64,000 nucleotides of DNA from Rhizobiaceae bacterium (GCA_017643025.1 JAEPOG010000001.1:372001-436000); one strand, 5' to 3'; positions 28,014 to 38,264 are shown, numbered from the stretch's first letter. Made by a program: numbers and translations. Notes: generated by a model not told the origin, from the letters alone.

Positions 28014-30277
28014 GACGCGCTCACCAGCGGGGCAGGCCTGACTTCACGGCGCATCGCCGTATTGGCGTCCGTCCGCATCGTCCGAACTGTCAGACGCATT
28101 GCATTGGCAATGACAATCAGCGACGAAACCGACATGGCGATAGCAGCGATGAGCGGCGTCACATGCCCGGCAATGGCGATCGGGACCGCGAGGAGGTTGT
28201 AGCCGATCGCCAGCGCGAAGTTCTGGCGGATCAGGCGTCCCGCCTTGCGCGAAACGTCCATCGCAAGGGGCACGGCGCCGATGTCCTCGCGAAGGAAGAC
28301 GAAATCGGCCGCGTTGCGGCCGACATCGGCAGCCGTCGCCGGCGCCATCGAGACATGGGCCGCCGCGAGCGCCGGCGCGTCGTTCAGGCCGTCGCCGACC
28401 ATCAGCACCCTCGTGCCCTCGGTCGCCAGCGCGGCGAGGTGCGCAGCCTTGTCGCCGGGCAATACCTCGGCGCGGAACCGGTCGATCTCCAGCCGGTCGG
28501 CAATTGCGGCAACGGCAACCTGGCCATCGCCGGACATCAGTTCGATGCCGATGCCGCGCGCCTTCATCTCGGCCAAGGCCTGCTCGGCGCCTGGCCGCAA
28601 CCGTTCCTCGAAGCGGAATGCTGCCTTCGCCACTCCATTTCGCGAAAGCACGGTTCCCTGCGCCTCAGGCAAATTGTCTCTGGTCGTCGAAATCGCCCAA
28701 TCCGCTCGCCCAAGCCGCCAATCGGTGCCATTCCGGGTCGCTTCGATGCCGTTTCCGGCTACCTCGTCGACGGCATCGAAGGCAACCGGTGCCGAGGCAC
28801 CAGCCGCAGCCACGATCGCTTTCGAATAGGGGTGCCTGGAATGCGCGGCCATCGCCGCCGCGACGGCAAGATCGTCGGGGTCGGTGTCGCCTGTGTTGGC
28901 AAGCACGGGGGCGCCCGTGGTCAGCGTGCCGGTCTTGTCGAAGACAGCGAAATCGATCTCCGCCATCCGCTCCATGGCGGACCCGTCCTTGACCATGATG
29001 CCGTTTTCGAACAGGCGGCGAGCGGCCACAACCTGGACGATCGGTACCGCGAGGCCGAGGGCACACGGGCAGGTGATGATCAGAACCGCGATGGCGATGG
29101 TCGTGGCGCGATGCCAGTCGCCCGTTGCGGCGATCCAGCCAACGAAGGTCAGCAGCGCGGTCAGGTGCACGACTGGCGAATAGAGGGCGGATGCCCGGTC
29201 TGCGATGCGGCGATAGCGTGCCCTGCCTCCCTCGGCCGCTTCCATCATCCGAACCATCTCGGACAGGAACGAATCCTTCGCGGCCGCGGTCGCCTCCACA
29301 GTAAGCGGCTGAGCCAGATTGAGCATGCCGGCGCGTAGGACGGTCCCCGTGATCGCGCGCTGCGGCACGCTCTCGCCCGAAACCAGCGAGCAGTCCAGAT
29401 CGGACGAGCCCCTCACGACAAAACCGTCGACGGGGATACGCTCACCAGCGGCAACGAGGAGACGCATGCCGGGCTCGATCTCGGCGAGAGGCAGATAGTC
29501 GCGCGAGCCGTCACGCCGCACGACCATGGCGCCGCGCGGTGCCAGCTTCGCGAGCCCGTTTACCGCGGTGCGGGTCCGTTCCCGCATCAGGTGGTCAAGT
29601 GTGCGGCCGATCAGCAGGAAGAAGAGCAACGACACGGCCGCGTCGAAATAGGCATGCGGACCGCTGATGATCGTCTCGTAGAGGCTCATCGAATAGGCGA
29701 GCGACACGCCGAGCGCGATCGGCACGTCCATGTTCATCCGTCCATGGCTGAGCGCGTTCCACGCCGAGCTGAAAAAAATGTGACCGGCAAAAGCGAGCGC
29801 AGGTATGGCAATCAGCGCCGACAGCCAGTGGAAGAGGTCGCGCGTCGCGTCGTCGGCTCCCGACCACACCGAGACGGAAAGAAGCATGATGTTGCCGGCC
29901 GCGAATCCGGCGACGGCAACGGCACGGATGAGCTCGGCGAGCGTTTCGTCTCTCACCTTCGCATCGGTATCGAAGAGATGAGCGGGATATCCGAGTGCGT
30001 TCAGGGTATCGACTAACGATGGGGCGGTTTCGCCGCGCCAGCGCACAGAGACGCGCTTGGTCGACAGGTTGACGCGCGCTCTTTCCACGCCCTCAAGCCG
30101 GCCGAGCGCGGTCTCGATCGCCCGGATGCAGGCGCCGCAATGAACGTCCGGCACCGACAGGTCGGTTTGCCAAAGGCCGTCGCCGAGCGAGCGGCTGGCG
30201 AGGTGCAATTCGTCGCGCGAGGGCCCCGCCCTGTCGAGCGGGAGCGCAACGTCCGTGCCGGGCGCGCAGCAGCTCAT
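28010..30277 (-). CDS. fixI: Copper-exporting P-type ATPase CcoI/FixI
   Basis: A 755-aa P1B-type ATPase that supplies copper for cbb3 oxidase assembly. In order: an N-terminal Cys pair (SCCAP); a metal-binding domain with HCGACI near residue 47; eight membrane helices with the CPC motif (ITCPCALG); an actuator SGES; phosphorylation DKTGTLT; and a nucleotide site ending [10 protein letters not shown]. The start overlaps the fixH stop by 4 bp. All catalytic motifs are intact. Confidence 0.96.
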   Translation of the reverse strand: MSCCAPGTDVALPLDRAGPSRDELHLASRSLGDGLWQTDLSVPDVHCGACIRAIETALGRLEGVERARVNLSTKRVSVRWRGETAPSLVDTLNALGYPAHLFDTDAKVRDETLAELIRAVAVAGFAAGNIMLLSVSVWSGADDATRDLFHWLSALIAIPALAFAGHIFFSSAWNALSHGRMNMDVPIALGVSLAYSMSLYETIISGPHAYFDAAVSLLFFLLIGRTLDHLMRERTRTAVNGLAKLAPRGAMVVRRDGSRDYLPLAEIEPGMRLLVAAGERIPVDGFVVRGSSDLDCSLVSGESVPQRAITGTVLRAGMLNLAQPLTVEATAAAKDSFLSEMVRMMEAAEGGRARYRRIADRASALYSPVVHLTALLTFVGWIAATGDWHRATTIAIAVLIITCPCALGLAVPIVQVVAARRLFENGIMVKDGSAMERMAEIDFAVFDKTGTLTTGAPVLANTGDTDPDDLAVAAAMAAHSRHPYSKAIVAAAGASAPVAFDAVDEVAGNGIEATRNGTDWRLGRADWAISTTRDNLPEAQGTVLSRNGVAKAAFRFEERLRPGAEQALAEMKARGIGIELMSGDGQVAVAAIADRLEIDRFRAEVLPGDKAAHLAALATEGTRVLMVGDGLNDAPALAAAHVSMAPATAADVGRNAADFVFLREDIGAVPLAMDVSRKAGRLIRQNFALAIGYNLLAVPIAIAGHVTPLIAAIAMSVSSLIVIANAMRLTVRTMRTDANTAMRREVRPAPLVSAS

Positions 30278-30771
30278 CGCAGCGCGCCGCCAGAAACGAA
30301 AACCCGCTTTGCCGTTCGGTACGGCCGGTCGATGCCGGCGTCAGCGGCGATCTCGACTATCCAGCCGCCATCGCCAAGGTCGACCGCAACCGCGACGGCC
30401 CCGTCGCCAACCGGCCGTAATACGACGGTCATGTCATCTTGCCCCGAAACCGGGCGATAGATGACGGCGGTCGCTGATTGGGAAACAATCGCCGCGCCTT
30501 CGGCGTCTTCAAGCGAAAAGCGCAGTTGGCCATTCGCGATTTCCAGCCGCTCCGTCCAGCCCAGAGCCGCCTGCGCTCGGGCGGCAGCGGCGTTCTCGTT
30601 GAAATGCTGGCTGGCGACGTAGGAGTTCTTCACCACGAGCCCGGTCCAGCTTCCGGTGGCGAACATCGCCATGGTCATGTTGACGGCAATGATGGTGCCG
30701 AAAAAGGCCAGCATGACGAACAGCATGTGGCGGCCGGTGAAGGTGCCTGACTGGCGGGCGCGGGAGGTCAT
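30274..30771 (-). CDS. fixH: FixH/CcoH cbb3 oxidase assembly protein
   Basis: A 165-aa membrane-anchored protein. One helix (MLFVMLAFFGTIIAVNMTMA, residues 16-35) is followed by the family phrase GSWTGLVVKNSYVASQHFN and a periplasmic beta-rich domain. It is required for maturation of the cbb3 oxidase together with FixI. It overlaps both neighbours by 4 bp, showing tight coupling within fixGHIS. Confidence 0.93.
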   Translation of the reverse strand: MTSRARQSGTFTGRHMLFVMLAFFGTIIAVNMTMAMFATGSWTGLVVKNSYVASQHFNENAAAARAQAALGWTERLEIANGQLRFSLEDAEGAAIVSQSATAVIYRPVSGQDDMTVVLRPVGDGAVAVAVDLGDGGWIVEIAADAGIDRPYRTAKRVFVSGGALR

Positions 30772-32333
30772 CGCGCGGGCTCCGGTGCGTTGAAGGTTGC
30801 GGAATAGACGTCGGTTTCGAAACTCGCCTTGTCCTGGACGACGAAACGGAAATCCTGGGTGCCCGAGGTAGACAGGCCCGAAGGCTGGCGCACGAAGATC
30901 CTGAGTTCGCGCAACCTGTCCGGTTCGACCGGAACAGCCAGCGAGCGGCCCTCTGGCTGCTCGATCCCGATGGCCGACATCAATGCACCGGGCAGTCCTT
31001 CGATCGAAACGAAGATCACCCGCGGCTCGGGGATCATGTTGAGCAGCTTGACGGTATAGCCATTGCGGATAGCGCCGTCGGCCAGCGTCACGAATTGCGG
31101 ATTGCGGTCGTGAAGGACATTGACCTCAAGCCGGTCGCGGCTGAGCAGCGCATACACCATGATCAGCCCGGCCAGCGCCCAGGCGCCGAAATAGATCAGC
31201 ATGCGCGGGCGGAATATCTTGGCGAGATGGAAATGGGCGAGACCCGAGGCGATCCTTCCGTCGGGGGTGCGCACAAGTCTCGGGTCGATATGGTAGTCGC
31301 CGCCGCCGGTAGCGATCGCCATGTTGTAGTTGTAGTCGGAAAGCGTCGCATACGAGATCAGGCTGCGCTCGCGCCCGAGCTTGTCCATGACTGCGTCGCA
31401 TGCATCGATGCACAGTGCACAGGTGATGCACTCGAGCTGCTGGCCGTCGCGGATGTCGATGCCCATCGGGCACACCGCAACGCAGGCGTTGCAGTCGACG
31501 CAGTCGCCAACGATCTTGCCTTCCGCCATCGCCTTCTTGGCGTGGCGCGAGCGCGGTTCGCCGCGCCAGTCGTTGTAGGTGACGGTGAGCGAGTTCTCGT
31601 CGAGCATCGCGGCCTGGATACGCGGCCAAGGGCACATATATGTGCACACCTGTTCGCGCATCAGCCCGCCGAAGACATAGGTCGTTGCCGTCAGAACCCC
31701 GACAGTGGCATAGGCGACCGGCGCGGCGTCTCCCGTGAACAGATCGACCAGCAGGGTCGGCGCGTCGGCAAAATAGAATATCCAGGCGCCGCCCGTCGCC
31801 ACCGCAATGAGTAGCCACACGGCGTGCTTGGCCGTCCGTTTGGCGACTTTGTCTGTCGTCCACGGCCCGGCGTCGAGCTTGATGCGTGCATTGCGGTCGC
31901 CCTCGAAAAAGCGCTCGACGGCAAGGAATAGATCGACCCACACGGTTTGCGGACAGGTGTAGCCACACCAGGCCCGCCCGACCGAAGAGGTCACCAGAAA
32001 AAGGCCGATCCCCGCCATCACCAGCAGCCCGGCGACGAAGAAGAATTCCTGCGGCCATATCTCGATGAAGAAGAAATAGAAGCGCCGGTTGGCGAGGTCG
32101 ACCAGTACGGCCTGATCGGGCGCGTATGGCCCACGGTCCCAGCGCAGCCATGGCGTGAGGTAGTAGATGCCGAGCGTGACCGCCATAACGATCCATTTGA
32201 ACCGGCGGAAACCTCCGCTAACGCGCTTGGGGAATATCTTCTTGCGCGCCGCATAGAGCGGTTGTCGCAGAGCGGCAGAGTTGACCGCCTGCGCATCTAT
32301 TCTTTCGATTTCCTCGGCGTTCAGCATCGGCAT
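30768..32333 (-). CDS. fixG: FixG/CcoG cytochrome oxidase accessory ferredoxin
   Basis: A membrane protein of about 521 aa with five helices and two [4Fe-4S] ferredoxin-like motifs: CVDCNACVAVCP, then CITCALCIDACDAV, near residues 255-295. An Ig-like C-terminal domain follows. CcoG is reported to reduce Cu(II) to Cu(I) for cbb3 assembly. The start is uncertain: ATG at 32333, or a GTG at 32357 adding 8 residues. Neither has a clear ribosome site at ideal distance. A perfect anaerobox lies about 77 bp upstream. First gene of fixGHIS. Confidence 0.94.
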   Translation of the reverse strand: MPMLNAEEIERIDAQAVNSAALRQPLYAARKKIFPKRVSGGFRRFKWIVMAVTLGIYYLTPWLRWDRGPYAPDQAVLVDLANRRFYFFFIEIWPQEFFFVAGLLVMAGIGLFLVTSSVGRAWCGYTCPQTVWVDLFLAVERFFEGDRNARIKLDAGPWTTDKVAKRTAKHAVWLLIAVATGGAWIFYFADAPTLLVDLFTGDAAPVAYATVGVLTATTYVFGGLMREQVCTYMCPWPRIQAAMLDENSLTVTYNDWRGEPRSRHAKKAMAEGKIVGDCVDCNACVAVCPMGIDIRDGQQLECITCALCIDACDAVMDKLGRERSLISYATLSDYNYNMAIATGGGDYHIDPRLVRTPDGRIASGLAHFHLAKIFRPRMLIYFGAWALAGLIMVYALLSRDRLEVNVLHDRNPQFVTLADGAIRNGYTVKLLNMIPEPRVIFVSIEGLPGALMSAIGIEQPEGRSLAVPVEPDRLRELRIFVRQPSGLSTSGTQDFRFVVQDKASFETDVYSATFNAPEPAR

Positions 32334-32403
32334 CAACAGGCCAAGTGTCCTCTCCACGGTATCGCGGGAGTTGGGACGCTAGGTTCGATCGGGTTGAGGT
32401 GCA

Positions 32404-32417
32404 TTGATCGGAATCAA
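32404..32417 (-). promoter_or_regulatory. Anaerobox (FNR/FixK site) upstream of fixG
   Basis: TTGATCGGAATCAA is a perfect match to TTGAT-N4-ATCAA, centred about 77 bp before the fixG start. FixK or FnrN would activate fixGHIS under low oxygen from here. The site directly abuts the hairpin that ends fixNOQP. Confidence 0.9.
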
Positions 32418-32446
32418 GGAAGGCCCGGCCGTCAGCCGGGCCTTCC
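32418..32446 (-). terminator. Hairpin at the end of fixNOQP
   Basis: A perfect 12-bp stem, GGAAGGCCCGGC (32418-32429) with 32435-32446 and a 5-nt loop, lies 36 bp after fixP. It is very stable but lacks a U-run. It probably separates fixNOQP from fixGHIS, which has its own anaerobox next to it. Confidence 0.6.
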
Positions 32447-32482
32447 CTCGCTCGAGGCGGCTTGGAGGAGCCCCTGCCCTGG

Positions 32483-33346
32483 TTATTCTCCACCGCCGAG
32501 CGAATGCACATACACTGAAAGTTGCTTGACCGTCGTATCGCCCAGCCGGTCCGCCCATCCGGGCATCATGCCGTGCCGGGGGATCCGCACCTGCTGTGCG
32601 ATTTCCTCTTCGCTAGCCCCGTAGAGCCAGATTGCGTCAGTCAGGTCTGGTGCGCCGAGATCCCGATTGCCTTCGCCGTTCTCACCATGGCATGCCGCAC
32701 AATTGTCGGCATAAACCTGCATTCCCGCTTCGGCTGCCACTGGATCGGCCGCTGTCCCCGAGAGCGACGCGACATGGGCGGCAACCTGGTTGATCTGCTC
32801 GCGTTCGAGAACGTCTCCGAAAGCCGGCATTAGCGAATAGCGCGACCCAGCATCACCGGCGAAGCGGATGCCGTGAGCAATGGTCTGGTGGATGGCTTCG
32901 ATATCGCCTCCCCACAGCCACTCATCGTCGTTCAGGTTGGGATAGCCGGGCGAACCCTGCGCACCGGAACCGTGGCACTGCGAACAGTTCACCTTGTATG
33001 CCGCCGCTCCCGCCGACGCAGCGAAGCGGCGCAGTTCCTCATCCGCAAGAATTTCAGCCAGCGGCTTCTCGGAGATGGCGGCCAGCCTCTCTGCCTGGGA
33101 GGCGGCCACGCCGTCGAGCGTGCGGCCGAGCTCCTGCCGGCTGGAATAACCGAGGATACCGGTGGTGGCCGAGTTAATCAGCGGCCACGCGGGATAAAGG
33201 ATAGCGTAGCCGATCGACCAGACGATGGTGGCATAGAAGGTCCACACCCACCAGCGCGGCAGCGGATTGTTCAGTTCCCTGATGCCGTCCCACTCATGTC
33301 CTGTGGTCGAAACGCCCGAGACCTCGTCGATATGGTCGTTCTTCAT
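32483..33346 (-). CDS. fixP: Cbb3 cytochrome c oxidase subunit III (dihaem)
   Basis: A 287-aa membrane-anchored dihaem cytochrome c. One N-terminal helix (WWVWTFYATIVWSIGYAILY) is followed by two haem c motifs, NCSQCHGS (near 126) and NCAACHGE (near 217). It passes electrons from cytochrome c to FixO. ATG 33346 is used because AAGGA lies 8 nt before it; another ATG three codons earlier overlaps fixQ. It follows the fixQ stop by one base. Confidence 0.95.
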   Translation of the reverse strand: MKNDHIDEVSGVSTTGHEWDGIRELNNPLPRWWVWTFYATIVWSIGYAILYPAWPLINSATTGILGYSSRQELGRTLDGVAASQAERLAAISEKPLAEILADEELRRFAASAGAAAYKVNCSQCHGSGAQGSPGYPNLNDDEWLWGGDIEAIHQTIAHGIRFAGDAGSRYSLMPAFGDVLEREQINQVAAHVASLSGTAADPVAAEAGMQVYADNCAACHGENGEGNRDLGAPDLTDAIWLYGASEEEIAQQVRIPRHGMMPGWADRLGDTTVKQLSVYVHSLGGGE

Positions 33347-33347
33347 G

Positions 33348-33500
33348 TCAGTCATCCTTGAGGGGTATACGGGCGGCGTCTTCGGCGTGCTTTCTGCTGC
33401 CGGGCCGGAAGGCAAAAATGACGGCGCCGACGAAGAAGACCGTCATGGCGAGCAGCATCCAGCTGTCGGCGAATTCGCGCATTGCCGTGTAGGTTTCCAT
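33348..33500 (-). CDS. fixQ: Cbb3 oxidase small subunit CcoQ/FixQ
   Basis: A 50-aa single-helix protein (METYTAMREFADSWMLLAMT, then a hydrophobic stretch to about residue 32) with a charged tail rich in Arg, Lys and Asp. Size and position between fixO and fixP are as in other rhizobia. CcoQ stabilises the complex. Ten bases separate it from the fixO stop. Confidence 0.92.
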   Translation of the reverse strand: METYTAMREFADSWMLLAMTVFFVGAVIFAFRPGSRKHAEDAARIPLKDD

Positions 33501-33510
33501 CGCAGGCTCC

Positions 33511-34242
33511 TCAGCGGTATCCGGCGGCTTCGTCGTAGGTCGAGAAATCGACCAGCGTGCCGAGCATCTGCAGGTAGGAGACGAGCGCATCCATCTCGGT
33601 GAGCGCCTGCGGGTTGCCGTCGAAATCGCCCAGCGGCGCCTTGGGGTATCGCTCTTCAACGCCGGATGTGTCGGCATTCGGATCAGCCTGCGCCTTCAGG
33701 TCGGCGACCGCATTCGCGATCATCTCTTCCGTGTACGGAACGCCCACCCGCGCATTGGCGACGAGTTCCGTCGAAAAGTCCTTCACGTCGATCGGAGTGT
33801 CGGCCAGAAAGGCGTAGCTCGGCATGATCGACTCGGGCACGACCGAGCGCGGCTCGATCAGATGCTGGACGTGCCATTCGTTGGAGTAGCGGCCGCCGAC
33901 GCGCGCCAGGTCAGGTCCGGTCCGCTTCGACCCCCACTGGAAGGGGTGGTCGTACATGGACTCGGCGGCCAGGCTGTAGTGGCCATAGCGCTCCACCTCG
34001 TCGCGGAACGGGCGGATCATCTGCGAATGGCAAACGTAGCAGCCTTCGCGGATGTAGATGTTGCGACCCGCAAGCTCGAGTGGCGAATAGGGCCGCATGC
34101 CCTCCACCTTCTCGATGGTGTTCTCCAGGTAGAACAGCGGTGCGATCTCGACGATGCCGCCGATCGTGACCACAAGGAACGACGCGGCCAGAAGCAGCGT
34201 GGCGTTGCGCTCGAGGATCGCGTGTTTGTCCATCAATGCCAT
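33511..34242 (-). CDS. fixO: Cbb3 cytochrome c oxidase subunit II (monohaem)
   Basis: A 243-aa subunit with one N-terminal helix ([20 protein letters not shown]) and one haem c site, GCYVCHSQM, near residue 67. The Met-Ile-Arg-Pro-Phe that follows is typical of CcoO. It links FixP to the catalytic FixN subunit. The start is 12 bp after fixN. Confidence 0.96.
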   Translation of the reverse strand: MALMDKHAILERNATLLLAASFLVVTIGGIVEIAPLFYLENTIEKVEGMRPYSPLELAGRNIYIREGCYVCHSQMIRPFRDEVERYGHYSLAAESMYDHPFQWGSKRTGPDLARVGGRYSNEWHVQHLIEPRSVVPESIMPSYAFLADTPIDVKDFSTELVANARVGVPYTEEMIANAVADLKAQADPNADTSGVEERYPKAPLGDFDGNPQALTEMDALVSYLQMLGTLVDFSTYDEAAGYR

Positions 34243-34254
34243 TGTCTGAATTCC

Positions 34255-35883
34255 TTATTCGGCCGGCTGCAGGGCGGACACACTGCCGTCGAACGGCGTC
34301 TCCTGGCGGCGATGACCCAGGATTGTCATGGTGATGTTGAAGGCCATGATCAGCGCGCCAGCGAGGTAGAGTACGCCGCCCAGCGCCCTGAGCACGTAGT
34401 AGGGGAACATGGCGGCGACGCTCTCGGCGAACGAATAGACGAGGAAGCCCTGATCGTCGTACTCGCGCCACATCAGGCCCTGCTGGATGCCCGACACCCA
34501 CATCACCGCCGCGTAGACGACGATGCCGAGCGTCGCGAGCCAGAAGTGCCAGGTGACGAGGCGCAGCGAGTAGAGACCGTCGCGGTTCCAAAGCTTCGGC
34601 ACCATGTAGTAGACGGCGGCAAATGAGATCATGCCGACCCAGCCGAGCGCGCCGGAATGCACGTGTCCGATGGTCCAGTCCGTATAGTGACTGAGCGAGT
34701 TGACCGCCTTGATCGACATCATCGGGCCTTCAAAGGTCGACATGCCGTAGAAGGCGATGGCCAGCACCATCATGCGGATGATGGGATCGGTGCGCACCTT
34801 GTCCCATGCGCCCGAAAGGGTCATCAGGCCATTGATCATGCCGCCCCAGGAAGGCATCCACAGCATTATCGAGAACACCATGCCGAGCGTCTGCGCCCAG
34901 TCAGGCAGCGCGGTGTAGTGCAGGTGGTGCGGCCCGGCCCAGATGTAGAGGAAGATCAGCGCCCAGAAGTGGATGATCGACAGCCGGTAGGAATAGACCG
35001 GGCGGTTCGCCTGTTTCGGCACGAAGTAGTACATCATGCCGAGGAAGCCCGCGGTCAGGAAGAAGCCGACGGCGTTGTGGCCGTACCACCATTGCGTCAG
35101 TGCATCCTGCACGCCCGCGAAAAGCGAGTAGCTCTTGGAGCCGAACAGCGACACCGGCATCGCCAAATTGTTGACCACGTGCAGCATCGCGATAGTCACG
35201 ATGAAGGACAGGTAGAACCAGTTGGCTACGTAGATGTGCGGTTCCTTGCGCTTCACGATCGTGCCAAGGAAGACGATAAGGTACGCGACCCACACGACGG
35301 TCAGGAACAGGTCGACGTACCACTCCGGCTCCGCATATTCGCGGCTTTGGGTGATGCCGAGCAGATAGCCGGTCGCGGCCATGACGATGAAGAGCTGGTA
35401 CCCCCAGAACACGAACCAGGCGAGATCGCCCCCGAAGAGACGAGCCCGCGATGTGCGCTGCACCACATAGAATGATGTCGCTATCAGCGCGTTGCCGCCA
35501 AAGGCGAAGACGACGGCCGACGTGTGCAGAGGCCGCATGCGGCCGAAACTAAACCAGGGTTCGATGTTGAGGTCGGGGAAGGCGAGTTGCAGCGCCACGA
35601 CGACGCCGACCAGAAAGCCAACCACGCCCCAGAATACCGTGGCGATCGCGCCGTAGCGGATCGGACCATCCATGTAGCCGTTCGTGTCGGGATTGAGCGG
35701 GATGCTTGCCGCACCTGCAGGCGCAAAGGTCGTTTTGCGCATCAGGACAATTGTGGAGACCGCCAGCACAAGGAACAAAATCCACATGTGCGCCTCGAAG
35801 GCCGCATCCTGAGCGAATGCCGCAGCCACCAGTGCCAGGAAGGTCGCCAGGGTCAGACCCACGATCTCGACGCCGTATTTCAT
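34255..35883 (-). CDS. fixN: Cbb3 cytochrome c oxidase catalytic subunit I
   Basis: A 542-aa haem-copper oxidase subunit with about 14 hydrophobic segments. Histidine ligands for haem b, haem b3 and CuB lie in [45 protein letters not shown] and the [10 protein letters not shown] segment. The tyrosine crosslink of the cbb3 type is in the WYGHNAVGF helix region. This oxidase has high oxygen affinity and pumps protons at micro-oxic tension. It heads fixNOQP and is divergent from hemN over an anaerobox. Confidence 0.97.
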   Translation of the reverse strand: MKYGVEIVGLTLATFLALVAAAFAQDAAFEAHMWILFLVLAVSTIVLMRKTTFAPAGAASIPLNPDTNGYMDGPIRYGAIATVFWGVVGFLVGVVVALQLAFPDLNIEPWFSFGRMRPLHTSAVVFAFGGNALIATSFYVVQRTSRARLFGGDLAWFVFWGYQLFIVMAATGYLLGITQSREYAEPEWYVDLFLTVVWVAYLIVFLGTIVKRKEPHIYVANWFYLSFIVTIAMLHVVNNLAMPVSLFGSKSYSLFAGVQDALTQWWYGHNAVGFFLTAGFLGMMYYFVPKQANRPVYSYRLSIIHFWALIFLYIWAGPHHLHYTALPDWAQTLGMVFSIMLWMPSWGGMINGLMTLSGAWDKVRTDPIIRMMVLAIAFYGMSTFEGPMMSIKAVNSLSHYTDWTIGHVHSGALGWVGMISFAAVYYMVPKLWNRDGLYSLRLVTWHFWLATLGIVVYAAVMWVSGIQQGLMWREYDDQGFLVYSFAESVAAMFPYYVLRALGGVLYLAGALIMAFNITMTILGHRRQETPFDGSVSALQPAE

Positions 35884-35975
35884 TGCGAAGTCCCCGATTC
35901 TCGATTCGAGCGAGCCTGTGCCGCTGGTTCGCGGTGCTCGCGTTAGGGTCTTCGCCGATGGCCCGGTGCCTGGCC

Positions 35976-35989
35976 TTGATCTGTGTCAA
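35976..35989. promoter_or_regulatory. Anaerobox shared by fixN and hemN
   Basis: TTGATCTGTGTCAA matches the FNR/FixK consensus with one change in the right half (GTCAA for ATCAA). It lies about 100 bp upstream of fixN and about 72 bp upstream of hemN. It is the only such site I see in the 171-bp divergent region, so it may serve both directions. Confidence 0.8.
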
Positions 35990-36054
35990 CGACCGCCCGG
36001 CCTCGATGACGGATCGGTCGCGGTTGAATTGCGTCACATGAGCGGAGAACTGCG

Positions 36055-37428
36055 ATGACCGCCGTTGCGCCTAGCCGCGTTTCACGACCGACCGGGATAT
36101 CGCGGCTGACCGAGTCGGTGCCGCGATACACGAGCTATCCCACCGCGCCGCATTTCCATGCAGGCGTTGACGGCGCGACGTTCCGAAGGTGGCTCGCGGC
36201 GGTCGGCGACGGCGAGGAGATCTCGCTTTATGTACATATCCCCTTCTGTGACCGGCTGTGCTGGTTCTGCGCCTGCCACACCAAGCAGACACGCCGTTAC
36301 GAGCCGGTGGCGAGCTTCCTGAAGGCCCTCCACGAGGAAATAGCAACTGTAGGCGCCCTGATCGGCGACCGGACCTTTGTCCGCGCGGTGCATTTCGGCG
36401 GTGGCTCGCCGACACTCCTGGCGCCGATGGACATGGTCGCACTCGACAGTGCGATGCGGCGGGCGTTCCGATACAAGCGGGACGTCGAGATAAGCGTGGA
36501 ACTCGATCCCAACGACATGGACGAGGCTCGATTCGACGCGCTGGCCACGATCGGAATGACCAGGGCGAGCCTTGGCGTTCAGGACTTCGATCCGAAGGTC
36601 CAGCTGGCGATCAATCGCGAACAGACTTTCCAGCAAACGAAACGGGTCATCGACGGGGTGCGGGCGCGCGGCGTCGGCTCGGTCAATCTCGACCTGCTCT
36701 ACGGCCTGCCGCATCAGACCGAAGCCAGCGTTGCCGAAACCGTTCGCCAGGCACTGACGTTGCGGCCGGACCGGATCGCACTGTTCGGCTACGCACATGT
36801 CCCCTGGTTCAAGAAACACCAGACGATGATTGAGGACACGACACTGCCTGGCCCCGAAGAGCGGTTGGCGCAGGCAAGGCGGGCCGCAGGTGTTGTCAGC
36901 GGCGCTGGCTACATGCCGATTGGGCTCGACCACTTCGCGCTGCCAGACGATTCGCTGGCGGACGCCGCCAGCCACGGCAGATTGCGCCGCAACTTCCAGG
37001 GCTACACCGACGACGCCTGCGAGACGCTGGTAGGCTTGGGACCATCTTCGGTCAGTAGGTTGCCCACGGGCTATGCACAGAACATCTCCGCCACGGGACT
37101 CTACGAGCGGCGAGTTCTGGCCGGCGGGCTTGCGACGGCACGTGGCGTCGCTCTCACCGAGGAGGATCGGGCGCGTGCGTGGGTCATCGAACGGCTGATG
37201 TGCGACTTCGCCTTCCCGCGCCGGGAACTCTGTGAGCGTTTTGGCGAACTCGGCCGCGCAATTGCCGCAGAAGCCGAAACGTTGGTTGCCGATGCAGAGG
37301 GTTTGCTCGAACTGCGGGGGGATGACTTCGCGGTACCCGAGGCAAGTCGCGCATTCGTCCGCACAGCGGCCGCACTGTTCGACCCATACCTCGGGCGCGG
37401 CCAGGCGCGCCATTCGGCCGCCGTTTGA
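36055..37428 (+). CDS. hemN: Oxygen-independent coproporphyrinogen III oxidase
   Basis: A 457-aa radical SAM enzyme that decarboxylates coproporphyrinogen III without oxygen in haem synthesis. The cluster motif CDRLCWFCAC (CxxxCxxC) is near residue 65, followed by HTKQTRR. The glycine-rich FGGGSPTLL near 122 binds SAM. The C-terminal HemN domain includes YAQN near 341. Ribosome site GGAGAAC precedes ATG 36055. Divergent from fixN with an anaerobox between, so haem supply and oxidase rise together at low oxygen. Confidence 0.96.
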   Translation: MTAVAPSRVSRPTGISRLTESVPRYTSYPTAPHFHAGVDGATFRRWLAAVGDGEEISLYVHIPFCDRLCWFCACHTKQTRRYEPVASFLKALHEEIATVGALIGDRTFVRAVHFGGGSPTLLAPMDMVALDSAMRRAFRYKRDVEISVELDPNDMDEARFDALATIGMTRASLGVQDFDPKVQLAINREQTFQQTKRVIDGVRARGVGSVNLDLLYGLPHQTEASVAETVRQALTLRPDRIALFGYAHVPWFKKHQTMIEDTTLPGPEERLAQARRAAGVVSGAGYMPIGLDHFALPDDSLADAASHGRLRRNFQGYTDDACETLVGLGPSSVSRLPTGYAQNISATGLYERRVLAGGLATARGVALTEEDRARAWVIERLMCDFAFPRRELCERFGELGRAIAAEAETLVADAEGLLELRGDDFAVPEASRAFVRTAAALFDPYLGRGQARHSAAV

Positions 37429-37449
37429 TATCGATGCTGACGGGTCATG

Positions 37450-37477
37450 AAAAAGCCGGCGAACCAGGTTCGCCGGC
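37450..37477 (-). terminator. Rho-independent terminator of fixK
   Basis: On the minus strand an 11-bp stem (GCCGGCGAACC, 37455-37465, pairing with 37467-37477) is followed directly by TTTTTC. It lies 39 bp after the fixK stop. This is the clearest intrinsic terminator in the window. On the plus strand it may also end hemN, though without a U-run. Confidence 0.85.
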
Positions 37478-37515
37478 CAGTCGGGAGTAGATGCTCTGGA
37501 AGGCTAGATCGGCAC

Positions 37516-38175
37516 TCAGGAGCACATTGAAGCGAGCGCTTCGACCTTGACGATGTCGACCGCCCGCGCACCGGTCAGCCTGATGTAGCCCTTCTCCTTG
37601 AACTTGGAGAACACGCGCGACACTGTCTCGATGGTCAGGCCGAGATAGTCGCCTATGTCGGTGCGCGACATGGCCAGCTCGATGTTCGGCAGGTCGCCCT
37701 GACGCTCCACCATGTCGAGCAGGAAAGCTGCGACGCGCTCGGCCGCGCTCTGCCGTCCGACGACCAGCAGATGCTCCTGCGCCCGAACCAGGGCCTTCAG
37801 GGCGACCGGCAGGATTTCGCGGGCGATGTCCGCATCGATCGGCTGCCGGTAGATTCGGATAGCGGAGCTGCATATCGCTTCGGCGAAGAAGTGGTGCTGG
37901 CCGTCGGCCTCGAAGCCGAAAACCTCTCCGGCAACGTGGAAGGCGCTGATCTGCCGCCGTCCGTCGGCGAGCAAGCGGTAGATGCGGACTGCGCCGAATT
38001 CGACCTGGTACAAGGCTCTCGCCTTCTCGCCCTGGCCGTAGATCTCGGCATTGGCGTGATAGAACTGCACCTGATGAGGCTGCGTGGGCGCGAAGACCGG
38101 CGCCGCAGCGGGAACGCGGGCGCCGGCGTGGCCGGCGGTGAAGGTCATTGCATTACGGGGGGCCTGGGCAAGCAT
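37516..38175 (-). CDS. fixK: FixK-type Crp/Fnr transcriptional activator
   Basis: A 219-aa Crp/Fnr protein without the N-terminal cysteines that hold the iron-sulphur cluster of FNR, so it should not sense oxygen itself. The sensor roll is about 30-120. The DNA-binding domain has TDIGDYLGLTIETVSRVFSK, near residues 168-187, whose E--SR pattern contacts TTGAT-N4-ATCAA sites. It would activate fixNOQP, fixGHIS and hemN. ATG 38175 has GGAG nine bases upstream. Behind it lies a FixJ-like box. Flanked by a FixT-like gene and fixJL. Confidence 0.92.
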   Translation of the reverse strand: MLAQAPRNAMTFTAGHAGARVPAAAPVFAPTQPHQVQFYHANAEIYGQGEKARALYQVEFGAVRIYRLLADGRRQISAFHVAGEVFGFEADGQHHFFAEAICSSAIRIYRQPIDADIAREILPVALKALVRAQEHLLVVGRQSAAERVAAFLLDMVERQGDLPNIELAMSRTDIGDYLGLTIETVSRVFSKFKEKGYIRLTGARAVDIVKVEALASMCS

Positions 38176-38246
38176 CGGTTTGTCTCCAACCTGAGTTGGC
38201 GACAGAAATGGGGCAAACGGCGTTTGGCCGAAATTCGGTTATATCC

Positions 38247-38264
38247 CTACGGGAAACTACGTAG
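38247..38264 (-). promoter_or_regulatory. FixJ-like box upstream of fixK
   Basis: On the minus strand this reads CTACGTAGTTTCCCGTAG, close to the TA(A/C)GTA(A/G)TTTCCC(T/G)TA pattern of FixJ sites at rhizobial fixK promoters. It is centred about 80 bp before fixK and overlaps the stop codon of the upstream receiver gene. It supports phospho-FixJ activation of fixK. Confidence 0.7.

Noticed and set aside
26431..28041. 536-codon plus-strand frame across nirV, nirK and ccoS
   Set aside because: It lies opposite three recognised genes and has no ribosome site or domain.
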